From: Candidatus Bathyarchaeota archaeon
Lineage (GTDB): Archaea; Thermoproteota; Bathyarchaeia; Bathyarchaeales; SOJC01
Length of the DNA stretch: 64,000 nt
Assembly: GCA_023131225.1 (NCBI GenBank)
Contig: JAGLZW010000009.1
Coordinates: forward strand, 1 to 64,000
Direction of reading: 5' to 3'
Positions within the stretch are counted from its first letter, which is position 1. Every line of letters starts with the position of its first letter. Below, one piece after another: positions 8,635 through 16,211 of the stretch. The notes beneath the pieces are model-generated. The model did no database searches. It was given only the letters and a program-made list of their open reading frames with translations, and was not told the origin of the DNA. The position numbers were made by a program, and so were the translations under genes.

Positions 8635-9444
8635 ATGGCAATTGTAAAAACCCCGTTAAGATATCCAGGTGGAAAGGCCAAAGCATTAAAAAAAATATTA
8701 CCTCATATTCCAAATGGCTTTTCTGAATATCGAGAACCGTTTCTTGGTGGAGGCTCCGTTTTTGTGGCTTTAAAACAACAAAACCCAAATTTATTTTGTA
8801 GAATTAATGATTTAAATAATGACGTTTCTTCTTTATGGATTTCCCTTAAGGAAAACCCAGACGAACTAATCGCTGCAATTAAAGAAATAAAAAACAGATG
8901 GACGAATGGCAAAAGTCTGTATAAGAAATTGGCCCATGCCAAAACTCAAGGGGTTTTTGGTCGAGCCCTAAGATTCTATATTTTAAACAGAATCACTTAC
9001 TCAGGCACAGTCGACTCTGGAGGATACTCTCCAGAATCTTTCGAGAAACGATTCACTTATTCACGAATTGAAAGTCTTCAACCTTTAGCTAACCTCTTAA
9101 AAAATGTGAAGATAACAAATGAAAGCTATGAGCGTTTGCTCTTTGAGAAAGGAAAAGATGTTTTCATTTTTTTAGATCCACCTTATTGGAAACCAAGAAA
9201 ATCACCATTATATGGAAGAAATGGGGACTTAAACAAATTTTTTGACCACAAACAATTCGCAGAAAACGTCAAAAAATGCAAACATAAGTGGCTTATTACT
9301 TGTGATGATTCAGACTTAATAAGGAGCTTATTTTCATTCGCATACACCTATCCCTGGGAAATGCTATACAATGGCTTGAATAAGAAAAAAGCAGTAAAGG
9401 GAAAAGAACTCTTCATAACAAACTACAAAATAAAAGATTTATAG
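8635..9444 (+). CDS. dam: Dam-type (D12 class) N6-adenine DNA methyltransferase
   Basis: Transfers a methyl group from SAM to N6 of adenine in duplex DNA. 269 aa, normal for the D12 class. Order of motifs fits the alpha group: LRYPGGKAKALKKILP (residues 7-22, near the SAM site), REPFLGGGSVFVA (motif I), then FLDPPYWKPR near 180 (motif IV, catalytic DPPY). The start is fixed by MAIVKTPLRYPGGK and a TATA box at leaderless distance. No cognate restriction endonuclease is adjacent; the neighbours are the NurA/HerA/SMC set upstream and a convergent SIR2 cluster downstream. The recognition site cannot be read from sequence. Confidence 0.92.
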   Translation: MAIVKTPLRYPGGKAKALKKILPHIPNGFSEYREPFLGGGSVFVALKQQNPNLFCRINDLNNDVSSLWISLKENPDELIAAIKEIKNRWTNGKSLYKKLAHAKTQGVFGRALRFYILNRITYSGTVDSGGYSPESFEKRFTYSRIESLQPLANLLKNVKITNESYERLLFEKGKDVFIFLDPPYWKPRKSPLYGRNGDLNKFFDHKQFAENVKKCKHKWLITCDDSDLIRSLFSFAYTYPWEMLYNGLNKKKAVKGKELFITNYKIKDL

Positions 9445-9507
9445 TCTGCAGAAGTTTAATAGCACGACGGTTTTAATTTGCTTTTATTTTTAAATTACAA
9501 TAAGCTT

Positions 9508-9526
9508 CGCGCGCGTGCATGCATAC
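9508..9526. repeat. 19-nt alternating pyrimidine/purine run between convergent clusters
   Basis: A perfect 19-nt alternating run (CGCGCGCGTGCATGCATAC) sits between the 3' ends of the Dam and ATPase genes. Such tracts can adopt Z-DNA. It shares GCATGC with runs at 1953, 14445 and 14708. Confidence 0.5.
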
Positions 9527-9625
9527 TCGCCAAAGCGTTTTCTTCACATTGTGTCTACCTTTATTGGATTACTAACCAAGATCATTAATGCTAGGATTCC
9601 AAAACGCTTTAACCCTAAGGGCTAA

Positions 9626-10768
9626 TCACTGCTCCAATACAAGTTTTCCGTCTTTGAATTCCTGCCACTCGTTTTCAGCTCCAATCAGAACTCTTTGATG
9701 ATTGGTGGTATCCTTAATGAAGTTCTCATCAATTGATACATGCTCCTCCATTGCTCCTTCAATGAGTGCATTATGCAGAGATATAATAAAGGGTCGTGGG
9801 TTTTTCTGGGTCTTCAAATGAATGTATCTGAGAACGCTCTCCTCAAACGGATATAACTCTGGCTTCTCACTTCCCTCGATTTTATACTTGCCGAGATAGT
9901 AAGCGGCTAGTCTGATTGCATCATCTGATTCGAATGGTCCTAAGGTAACTGTTCTCTCCTCCCCGATCTGAACAATCTCCGGAATGTACTCACTAGCAGC
10001 CTTACCGAAGATTTCAAATGCTTCTGGATGCATAGAAACTACTAGTGAAGCCCTCCCCAATGTAGCTCTGAAAAGATCGTTAATGTCATTGCCAAGCCTG
10101 TCAAGAGCTGCGTATCCTCTATGCGACCGCACGAATTCCTCAAATTGATCTATGAAGACTATCAATCTTCCCAATTTACACGCCTCCATCAATGCAACAA
10201 CATATCCAAAGACTTCCGTGGCCGAAGAGACCCTAATAGATCTTCGTATGTTGGCAAACTTCTTTGCTGTATCTTCCGGACCCATTTCAAGAATACGGAC
10301 AAGTGCTCCTACTAAACTTGGAAGTGGAATTCGATAAGAAGCCTTTAGCATATCTCGAATTCTACTATAGGATATTTCCCCAATCGCTTCTTTCATATTG
10401 TCAAAAACACCTTCAGCAACCATGGAGTCTATTATTCGTCCCAAAGTCGGAGATGTGGAATAGCCTCCTGTAGCTTCTGCCCATACCACATTTTGCTTTG
10501 CATCATAGAGCTTCCAATAGGCTGCCGCCATTAAAGCAGATTTTCCAGTTCCTTTGACAACACGAGGAGAATATACAAATATCAGGTTTGGCTTTCTGAC
10601 TATCAAGGACATGAGTTTTCCCATTTCTTTGGTAACTATTTCTTCGCAAAAAAGACGTCCGTTTAGTCTTCTATCATTCGCCCATATGTTGATAAAAGCC
10701 TGGTCTGTGAATGGATTGTCTTTTAGATCATACCTTCTCCAATCATGTTTTCTCCATTCAAATTCCAT
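9626..10768 (-). CDS. P-loop ATPase (STAND/Orc-like) of the SIR2 cluster
   Basis: 380 aa. The phosphate-binding loop VVKGTGKSALM (around residues 70-80) keeps GK[S/T], but the first Gly of the usual GxxxxGK is replaced by Val. Walker B is RLIVFIDQFEEF near 205, followed by a sensor-like strand ASLVVSMHPEAF. The C-terminal part resembles the lid and helical region of Orc/Cdc6- or STAND-type ATPases. It is the last gene of a three-gene minus-strand operon, starting 3 bp after the middle gene stop. It may be the sensor or regulator that controls the SIR2-like effector; this role is inferred. Confidence 0.7.
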   Translation of the reverse strand: MEFEWRKHDWRRYDLKDNPFTDQAFINIWANDRRLNGRLFCEEIVTKEMGKLMSLIVRKPNLIFVYSPRVVKGTGKSALMAAAYWKLYDAKQNVVWAEATGGYSTSPTLGRIIDSMVAEGVFDNMKEAIGEISYSRIRDMLKASYRIPLPSLVGALVRILEMGPEDTAKKFANIRRSIRVSSATEVFGYVVALMEACKLGRLIVFIDQFEEFVRSHRGYAALDRLGNDINDLFRATLGRASLVVSMHPEAFEIFGKAASEYIPEIVQIGEERTVTLGPFESDDAIRLAAYYLGKYKIEGSEKPELYPFEESVLRYIHLKTQKNPRPFIISLHNALIEGAMEEHVSIDENFIKDTTNHQRVLIGAENEWQEFKDGKLVLEQ

Positions 10769-10771
10769 TTA

Positions 10772-11812
10772 TCATTTCCTCCTTTTTAGCAATCTTACGT
10801 ATGTTACATACATTTCTGCATTGATCTGTGGAAGATTCAGTCCCTTTATGAGGACTCCACTAGATCTACCAAGGAAGAGAGTACCTCTACTAAGCTCAAC
10901 AATCACTTCTGGGCTTCCCTTTGCTAAAGCTAGCAATTCATTATTGAATTGAGTATCGCTGATGCCTAGTTCTTCCGCAACTATATCTCGAAGCTCCAAA
11001 ATATTCACAACATTTCCCCAAGAATTTCTTGTCAACAGCTTGTAAGCTCTAACTAGGGAGTCTTCAAAAGAATTAGTGGAGATCTTACGCTCATAGAGAA
11101 TACTTCCGTTTCTTAGCTTGAGATTCCTGCAATAGTTTCCGGAACTTTCTGCTTTCTCAGGAACGAACTCACAAGTTAAGCACAAATGTTCACGATCCTT
11201 TTGCATTCTCCAATTCAAAAGGCTGAAATCATACAACAGGTCTCTAATAGTGTAAAACGACGCAACATCTGTTTGAAACTCATTCTCCATGAGATAGTCT
11301 TTAATTCCGCTGATTCCAGTTCTCCCCTTGAACCTTCTTGGAATATGAAAGTGTCCACCAATTTCCTGAAGATGTGAGATGAAAAGAAAGTATGCTTTAT
11401 ATCTTGAAGCAAGAATGAGTTCTATCAGCGAGTCGATTGCTGAAGGATAATCTGACTCGATCAAGGAGTTAATGTTCCTGATTCGTTCTGGACATTGGAT
11501 TTTTCCGTTCACAACTTTGAAGATTCCAACTCCTTTTGCGAAAGCTACAGTGTCTCGTGCCATACTTGCATAAGAACGTCTTTTGGTATCACCTAGTTGA
11601 CGGAGGGCTCTTCTTGGTCCCATTTGTGTTATCAGAAGTCGCATTGATTCTCTTTTTACACGATCTTTCTCAATAAGCGTCCTGATGTTTTGAGAAGAGA
11701 AGATCTTACCTGAGTGAGTAACACTGTATTGGACTAGTTTGACGATTTGAGATTTGGATCTAACTTTTCTCACAGATCCCCACTGACATACGGTATCTGA
11801 TCGTTTTTTCAT
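10772..11812 (-). CDS. Unknown 346-aa protein between SIR2 and ATPase genes
   Basis: No family recognised. The product is basic at the N-terminus (KKRSDTVCQWGSVRKVRSKS). Residues about 20-95 look like a helix-turn-helix segment with a wing-like VGIFKVVNGKIQC. The end (SRGTLFLGRSSGVLIKG) may be a second beta-rich winged unit after IVAEELGISDTQFNNELLAL. Its start overlaps the SIR2 stop by one base (TAATG), a sign of translational coupling. It may bind nucleic acid and bridge sensor and effector, but nothing catalytic is visible. Confidence 0.6.
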   Translation of the reverse strand: MKKRSDTVCQWGSVRKVRSKSQIVKLVQYSVTHSGKIFSSQNIRTLIEKDRVKRESMRLLITQMGPRRALRQLGDTKRRSYASMARDTVAFAKGVGIFKVVNGKIQCPERIRNINSLIESDYPSAIDSLIELILASRYKAYFLFISHLQEIGGHFHIPRRFKGRTGISGIKDYLMENEFQTDVASFYTIRDLLYDFSLLNWRMQKDREHLCLTCEFVPEKAESSGNYCRNLKLRNGSILYERKISTNSFEDSLVRAYKLLTRNSWGNVVNILELRDIVAEELGISDTQFNNELLALAKGSPEVIVELSRGTLFLGRSSGVLIKGLNLPQINAEMYVTYVRLLKRRK

Positions 11813-12846
11813 TACAACACAGCCTTAATATCTGCATCGACATCTAGTTGTTCAAATTTTTTTGGAACAGCTATAAAACTGCTTGAAGGTAAGTGTCGTC
11901 GTCTGACGATACCCTTTGCATTTGGTGAAACTAGGATTACCTTAATGTCTCGGTTTCTTTCATAAGCATCAAGGAAAATCTGCCATACATTCGGATCTCC
12001 GAATTCATAGCCAACAACTACACAAAGATCGCACAAAGTGAGTTTCTCTTTCAGAAGATACAACAATTCCAACTGTGGCTCTTTTGCAATATAACTGTAT
12101 GTTCCTGGATATATTAAATCAGGAAATGCAGGTCTTCCTGCAATAACTAAGGACCCCCGGGGAGGATAAAAGGCAACTCGATCAATATCACCATTATCTA
12201 GTTTAGCGTACGTTATTGTCCCATGAAGCTTGAAAAGACGCAAGATTGTGCTTGCCTGTTCATAATAATATGGATCAAAGCGATAGTTCCCCCTCGTTTC
12301 TTCTCTGTATCCATCATATAATGCCAACCCATTCCTCCGACAATATTCCTCAATCGTGTTGTCGTAATTAGTGGTAAACACGTCGAGTGGTGGACAAGTA
12401 TCTCTTCCAGCCGGATTACAATTTCCAAGATCAAAACAGTTGCTTGTGTCCTTGAAGAACTTTCCATATATAGTGAAAATCAGCTCAGTAGTGCTTGCAT
12501 CATTGACACAGCATCTTCGCACGATATATTCCTTTATCCTTAGAGCGATTCTTTTGTCTCTCTTATTCGGCTTTAGGCTCCCAAGATTGTATTTTGTTAT
12601 CTCTGAAAAGAACGCTCCCATCTCATATATCATTCTACGGGGATTGGTCCAAAACTCCAAGACAGAAAGTATAGTCTCTATATCATTTCTAAATCCGTAC
12701 ATCTTTGCATGCTGCCTAGTGTCTTTTATCCTCTTGGAATAGTGAGTCAAATCTCTCTCTACAAGATCTGCTAGTTGCTTAGAGTCAGGAATATTAAAAG
12801 GAACGGAAGCTCCTGCACCAAGAAATACTAGGACTCTAAAGGTCAA
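11812..12846 (-). CDS. SIR2-like NAD-binding protein, putative defence effector
   Basis: 344 aa. The Rossmann signature VLVFLGAGASVP (residues 5-16), TTNYD (158-162), LFKLHGT with H208, and VVGYEFGDPNV near the C-terminus match the SIR2-like group seen in antiviral NADases rather than the protein-deacetylase sirtuins, whose zinc-binding CxxC pairs are not evident. Proteins of this group deplete NAD+ upon infection in several known systems. First gene of a three-gene operon with two unknown partners. Expression is probably driven from the divergent region 12847-13139. NADase activity is inferred from family motifs. Confidence 0.8.
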   Translation of the reverse strand: MTFRVLVFLGAGASVPFNIPDSKQLADLVERDLTHYSKRIKDTRQHAKMYGFRNDIETILSVLEFWTNPRRMIYEMGAFFSEITKYNLGSLKPNKRDKRIALRIKEYIVRRCCVNDASTTELIFTIYGKFFKDTSNCFDLGNCNPAGRDTCPPLDVFTTNYDNTIEEYCRRNGLALYDGYREETRGNYRFDPYYYEQASTILRLFKLHGTITYAKLDNGDIDRVAFYPPRGSLVIAGRPAFPDLIYPGTYSYIAKEPQLELLYLLKEKLTLCDLCVVVGYEFGDPNVWQIFLDAYERNRDIKVILVSPNAKGIVRRRHLPSSSFIAVPKKFEQLDVDADIKAVL

Positions 12847-13006
12847 GCTAGGACTCCCTTAATCTTCTTAACAGATTAATTGATCCCTGGCTAACTTGAA
12901 ATTTTCGCATCTTTCTTCACTATTTCTGTGTTTTTTGGGGTGCCTATGGAGGCCCTTTATCTTTCTGTATAGATCTCAGCCACATAACACAGCCACTCTG
13001 AATTCC

Positions 13007-13029
13007 GAGAACAAGGTTCTCTTTTTTTT
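13007..13029 (+). repeat. Hairpin GAGAAC-AAG-GTTCTC plus T8 in divergent region
   Basis: Perfect 6-bp inverted repeat (13007-13021) followed by eight T residues. It lies in the 293-bp spacer between the divergent SIR2 operon and the methyltransferase remnant. It could be a + strand terminator left from a lost gene, or an operator palindrome. Confidence 0.45.
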
Positions 13030-13060
13030 GGGGTTGTTGATTGAATCATGAAATTAGAAG

Positions 13061-13076
13061 TCCTCCTGGCGGAGGA
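13061..13076. repeat. Inverted repeat TCCTCC-TGGC-GGAGGA
   Basis: Perfect 6-bp arms around a 4-nt loop, about 70 nt before the methyltransferase start. It may be an operator or an mRNA hairpin. The GGAGGA arm has ribosome-binding-site character but is too far from the start. Confidence 0.35.
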
Positions 13077-13142
13077 ATTAATATACTAAAGGAGAGACAT
13101 AGCATAAATATGTTTTATCACACTTAGATAGCGGATGCTTTG

Positions 13143-13745
13143 ATGGCAAATAACAGAATAATGTTTGGCAATTCTGAGGATATGCGTGAACTCCAAGAAA
13201 ACAGTATCCATCTTGTTGCCACAAGTCCTCCATACTTCAATGCTCCTTTTGACTATCCAGACCTATGTGAGAGTTACGAGGAATTCCTAACATTGATTCG
13301 TAAAGTAGCAAAGGAGCTAAAAGGAATTCTTGATGAAGGCAGAATTGCGTGTTTTGTGTGTGATGATACTCTAATTAAAGGGAAGAAATATGCAATAGTT
13401 GCAGATATTACGAAGATTTTCATTGAAGAAGATTTTAGATACAGAGACAAAATCATATGGATTAAGCCAGAAGGTTACATCAGGATAAGTCAAAGAAGTG
13501 GTGTTCAAATCCAACATCCTAATCCCATGTATTATTATCCTGACAACTTACAAGAATCCATTCTAATTTTTCAGAATGGTGATTTTAATTATAATGAAAT
13601 TCCAAAAAAGAAAAGGGAAAACTCCAAGGTTGACATGGAAGAAGGGTCAGAAGGAAAATGGTATCTGACAGATTGGAAAATTACAAATGTTTTGCCTTTC
13701 AATAACCGACATGCATGCGTCGTTTGGAGAAAGGATACACGCTAG
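13143..13745 (+). pseudogene. Truncated N4/N6 DNA methyltransferase
   Basis: The N-terminal part carries the catalytic motif LVATSPPYFNAPFDY near residue 29 and continues as a beta-class or N4-cytosine type methyltransferase to ITNVLPFNNRH. The family then normally has a C-terminal segment ending in the FxGxGT SAM-binding motif; this is missing. The reading breaks at 13709-13720, a 12-nt alternating run containing ATGCATGC, and ends 10 codons later. The product would lack its SAM site and is probably inactive. The start is ATG 13143 (TTG 13140 is adjacent), with TTTTATCA at 13113 placed for a leaderless message. Confidence 0.75.
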
Positions 13746-14083
13746 CCGAGATTGTCATCACGCTAAAATTTGAACCCAAAGAAGTGGAGCGAATCTACAA
13801 TGGCTGGATTCGATTAAGTCAGAAAGATGCGAATTTTCCAAATTTAGAACGACTGAACCAAAACCTGATGAGTCATCTGCTGAAGGATCATAGCGAACTT
13901 GCCGATCTTCTACTAGATGCAAAGAACATTGGTGAATTCAGAAGATCCCACTGCGAACAGGTTGATAGAAGTGGATTATGTCTGTTCTGGACCTATGAAA
14001 AACGGGATGGCTCTGAATTTCATATAGAAGCATCTGCATTACGCTGTGCCTTCTGCATAAATTTTCATCAAAAAACGATATGA
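13715..14083 (+). CDS. Unknown HTH-like protein, possibly N-truncated at the GCATGC junction
   Basis: 122 aa. The first ATG lies inside the junction that ends the methyltransferase. Residues 5-32 (EKGYTLAEIVITLKFEPKEV) resemble a helix-turn-helix that normally sits deeper in a protein, so an N-terminal portion may be lost. The C-terminus has a Cys pattern (HCEQVDRSGLC, then LRCAFCINFH) that could bind a metal. No family is named. The sharp change between a methyltransferase and this gene at one short motif suggests a recombination scar. Confidence 0.45.
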   Translation: MRRLEKGYTLAEIVITLKFEPKEVERIYNGWIRLSQKDANFPNLERLNQNLMSHLLKDHSELADLLLDAKNIGEFRRSHCEQVDRSGLCLFWTYEKRDGSEFHIEASALRCAFCINFHQKTI

Positions 14084-14085
14084 CA

Positions 14086-14403
14086 TCATTCCGATCTAGA
14101 CAACAATCGCGCGCGAATATGCTCTTCAAATCCATGTTCAACCTGTCCCAAGCCACCACCGAAAACCAGCCAGTATCCTCCTTCCACATCTTGTTTTGGA
14201 GGTAAGAACAACATCTCCTCAGGTTTTCCTTTCAGCTGAACAGTGAAACTCATAAAACCTGGGGCATGAAGTTCTTTCAAAGACCCCATGTCTGGTTTTC
14301 CTGAGATCGGATCAATTTGGTGAAAGGCTTCATCTTTATTCTTGGCCCACACTACAAACCATTCTTCTGGATTTCCTGAATAATGCCCTATCCAAATCTT
14401 CAT
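14086..14403 (-). CDS. Small unknown protein
   Basis: 105 aa beginning MKIWIGHYSGNPEEWFVVWA, behind a strong ribosome binding site (GGAGGG, 7 nt before ATG). It is rich in aromatic residues and Gly (GGYWLVFGGGLGQVEHGFEE near the end) and probably a compact alpha/beta domain. No catalytic motif is recognised. It is convergent with the gene before it, with 2 bp between stops. It is carried in the accessory island; function unknown. Confidence 0.6.
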   Translation of the reverse strand: MKIWIGHYSGNPEEWFVVWAKNKDEAFHQIDPISGKPDMGSLKELHAPGFMSFTVQLKGKPEEMLFLPPKQDVEGGYWLVFGGGLGQVEHGFEEHIRARLLSRSE

Positions 14404-14444
14404 AAATCAACCCTCCAAAGAATATTATATCTCGATTAAATACT

Positions 14445-14461
14445 TATGCGCGCGCATGTAT
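14445..14461. repeat. 17-nt alternating purine/pyrimidine run
   Basis: A perfect alternating run (TATGCGCGCGCATGTAT) lies just upstream of the 105-aa gene. It is one of three runs of at least 17 nt within 12.5 kb. Confidence 0.5.
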
Positions 14462-14647
14462 CTAGTACTTTTATTGAAGTCTTTGATGGGAATGCATTTC
14501 TTATCCTTTGATAAAAGGTGTCATGCATAAGAATATCTGGATCATAAGATTTCATAAGATACTCACTATGCTGTTAAACAGCAAACCATGCTTGACGCGC
14601 ATGTCTAGTAACTTCCGAACCCCCATTTTTTTGCGACGACGACGCAA

Positions 14648-14721
14648 TTTTTTACAAGTGTAGAAGAAAAGGCAATGATAAGACTCCATGTAATTGTAAA
14701 AAACTATCATGCATGCATGCA
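14648..14721. repeat. Right island edge: TTTTTTACAA, TTGTAAAAAA and CATGCATGCATG
   Basis: TTTTTTACAA (14648-14657), ATTGTAAAAAAC (ending near 14704) and a 14-nt alternating run (14708-14721) repeat the words found at 1933-2013. The surrounding 14404-15510 has no convincing gene: the only + ORF (14713-14904) starts inside the run and has no family features. Together with the left copy it brackets the accessory genes. Confidence 0.45.
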
Positions 14722-14904
14722 ATGGATGTGAAATCATTCCCGGAGCTTGACAAAAAATGGTGGCTGTGGTTGGCCATTAATTCAAAACAAGCACGAAAGG
14801 AGAAAGGAGATGCTACTGCCTTCCACAACCCCCTTGTAGAAATTAGTTCTATAATTAAGTTCTATATAAAACTTTCACAAAGGATCATATTTCTAAAATA
14901 CTAG

Positions 14905-15510
14905 AAGGTTTTTTAGTTAAAAGTTACTGTTTTCCAAAACTTCTCCAAGATTACCGTATGTTCTCTGAATAACCTCTATGCAAGACAAGAAGTGTTGCCG
15001 TTTTGGATATAAACTAGTATGAAGTTTGTCGAAACTTATAGCAACACAACACTCTAACCGTGAAAAGATGCGACAAAACTGTTCACGCTAGAAATAAAGT
15101 ATGCCACATTCCCTAATTCCAATATTATTAGATAGCTTGGTGAATCGCCAACTATTTCGATCATTAGCATTTTCTATAAAAGCATGCCAGAAGTCTCAAA
15201 CCACAAAACAAGCAGTTTTGACAAGAAAGAAATTTTGAATGAATTAGAATTGCTGAGATACTCATGCGCTTGATAAGTGCAATGCGTTTGCCATTAGTTG
15301 GGATGGGAAGGTGGTTAAAAAGTCACTTTAAGGAGAAGGGAGTTCTTGAATTCCCCAACCAAGCTTAGTACACAACTTTTAGTTACTTAAGTTCTGGTTT
15401 CTTTCTAGTGCACAGAGCCATAATTTTCGCTCACATTCTGCAAACATAGTTTTATTAGCTTCACCGTAGATTTTTTATGAAAGTCTCGTAAAGAATTCTA
15501 GGGATTAAAA
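14905..15510. other. Gene-free stretch before the ribosomal operon
   Basis: About 600 bases without a coding frame or tRNA signature on either strand. The last 50 bases contain ATTTTTTATG (around 15468), a TATA-like element that could serve the L13e operon. Confidence 0.5.
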
Positions 15511-15756
15511 ATGACTTCACGAAAGTATTCAGTTGTTCGTAAAAAAAGTGGCAAAAAACGTACGGGCAGAGGGTTTAGCAGAGGAGAACTAAAAAAAGCC
15601 GGCATTAATTTCAACCAAGCTTTACACATTGGATTGCCGGTTGATGTAAGAAGACGAACGATGTATGATGAAAATGTGAAACTCGCGAAACAACGACTAC
15701 AAAGCTTCAAAACTATCAAAAAACATGCTTCAAAAGCAAAAGAAAAAACCTCTTGA
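15511..15756 (+). CDS. rpl13e: Ribosomal protein L13e
   Basis: 81-aa large-subunit ribosomal protein found in TACK archaea and eukaryotes. The core RTGRGFSRGELKKAGI and GLPVDVRRRTMYDENV match the family; the length is typical of archaeal forms. It starts the operon L13e, COG1325-like RNA-binding protein, Rpp30, Pop5. Its TGA overlaps the next TTG start (TTGA). Its presence is one reason for placing the organism in TACK rather than Euryarchaeota. Confidence 0.9.
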   Translation: MTSRKYSVVRKKSGKKRTGRGFSRGELKKAGINFNQALHIGLPVDVRRRTMYDENVKLAKQRLQSFKTIKKHASKAKEKTS

Positions 15757-16211
15757 ATCAGTTACCGGATGAGCATAAGTTGAAGCTTCCTATAGCATAT
15801 GTAGATATTCGATTCTCGGTTCATGCAACCGAGGACCCAGAGAAGGTAAAAAAGGCAGCACAGAGCTTGTTTTCAGCGGATCACATTACAGAAGTAACTT
15901 TCACGGAAAAAGTTTTGAAGGGCTATTATGGCAATCGCATAGTTCTTTTTAAAACACGGATAAAGGATAAAGAGATTATTGAGGCTTTTGTTAAAAAACT
16001 TTCCATTTGCCTTAGCAAACAAGATAAAGAAAGAATTTTTAAGGAATCAAACTTGTTTGTAGAGAGAGGTAACTTGTATCTTCGTCTTGACAAACAAGCT
16101 GCGTTAGAAGGCAAACTTGAGCTTCAGAAAGATGACCCAATTCATATACGTATTCACTTCAAAAAGAAGAAAATTATCGAAATCTGTCGAGAACTCGGGA
16201 TAATGCCATGA
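15753..16211 (+). CDS. COG1325-like RNA-binding protein (exosome-associated)
   Basis: 152 aa. LPIAYVDIRFSVHATEDPEK, the central GYYGNRIVLFKTRIKD and the C-terminal DDPIHIRIHFKKK match the archaeal COG1325 family, predicted to have a dsRBD-like fold and linked by gene order to exosome and RNase P genes. Starts at TTG overlapping the L13e stop and ends with ATGA overlap into Rpp30. A role in RNA processing is inferred from family and neighbours. Confidence 0.75.
   Translation: MNQLPDEHKLKLPIAYVDIRFSVHATEDPEKVKKAAQSLFSADHITEVTFTEKVLKGYYGNRIVLFKTRIKDKEIIEAFVKKLSICLSKQDKERIFKESNLFVERGNLYLRLDKQAALEGKLELQKDDPIHIRIHFKKKKIIEICRELGIMP

Noticed and set aside
10554-10952. + strand ORF of 132 aa across two ATPase-cluster genes
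   Set aside because: Spans the junction of two coupled minus-strand genes and has no independent support.
12371-12742. + strand ORF of 123 aa inside the SIR2 region
   Set aside because: Antisense to a gene with clear SIR2 motifs; no ribosome binding site and no family features.
14713-14904. 63-aa ORF starting in the right-edge repeat
   Set aside because: Start codon is part of the alternating run; no ribosome binding site, no recognisable domain. Could be a fragment, not supported as a gene.
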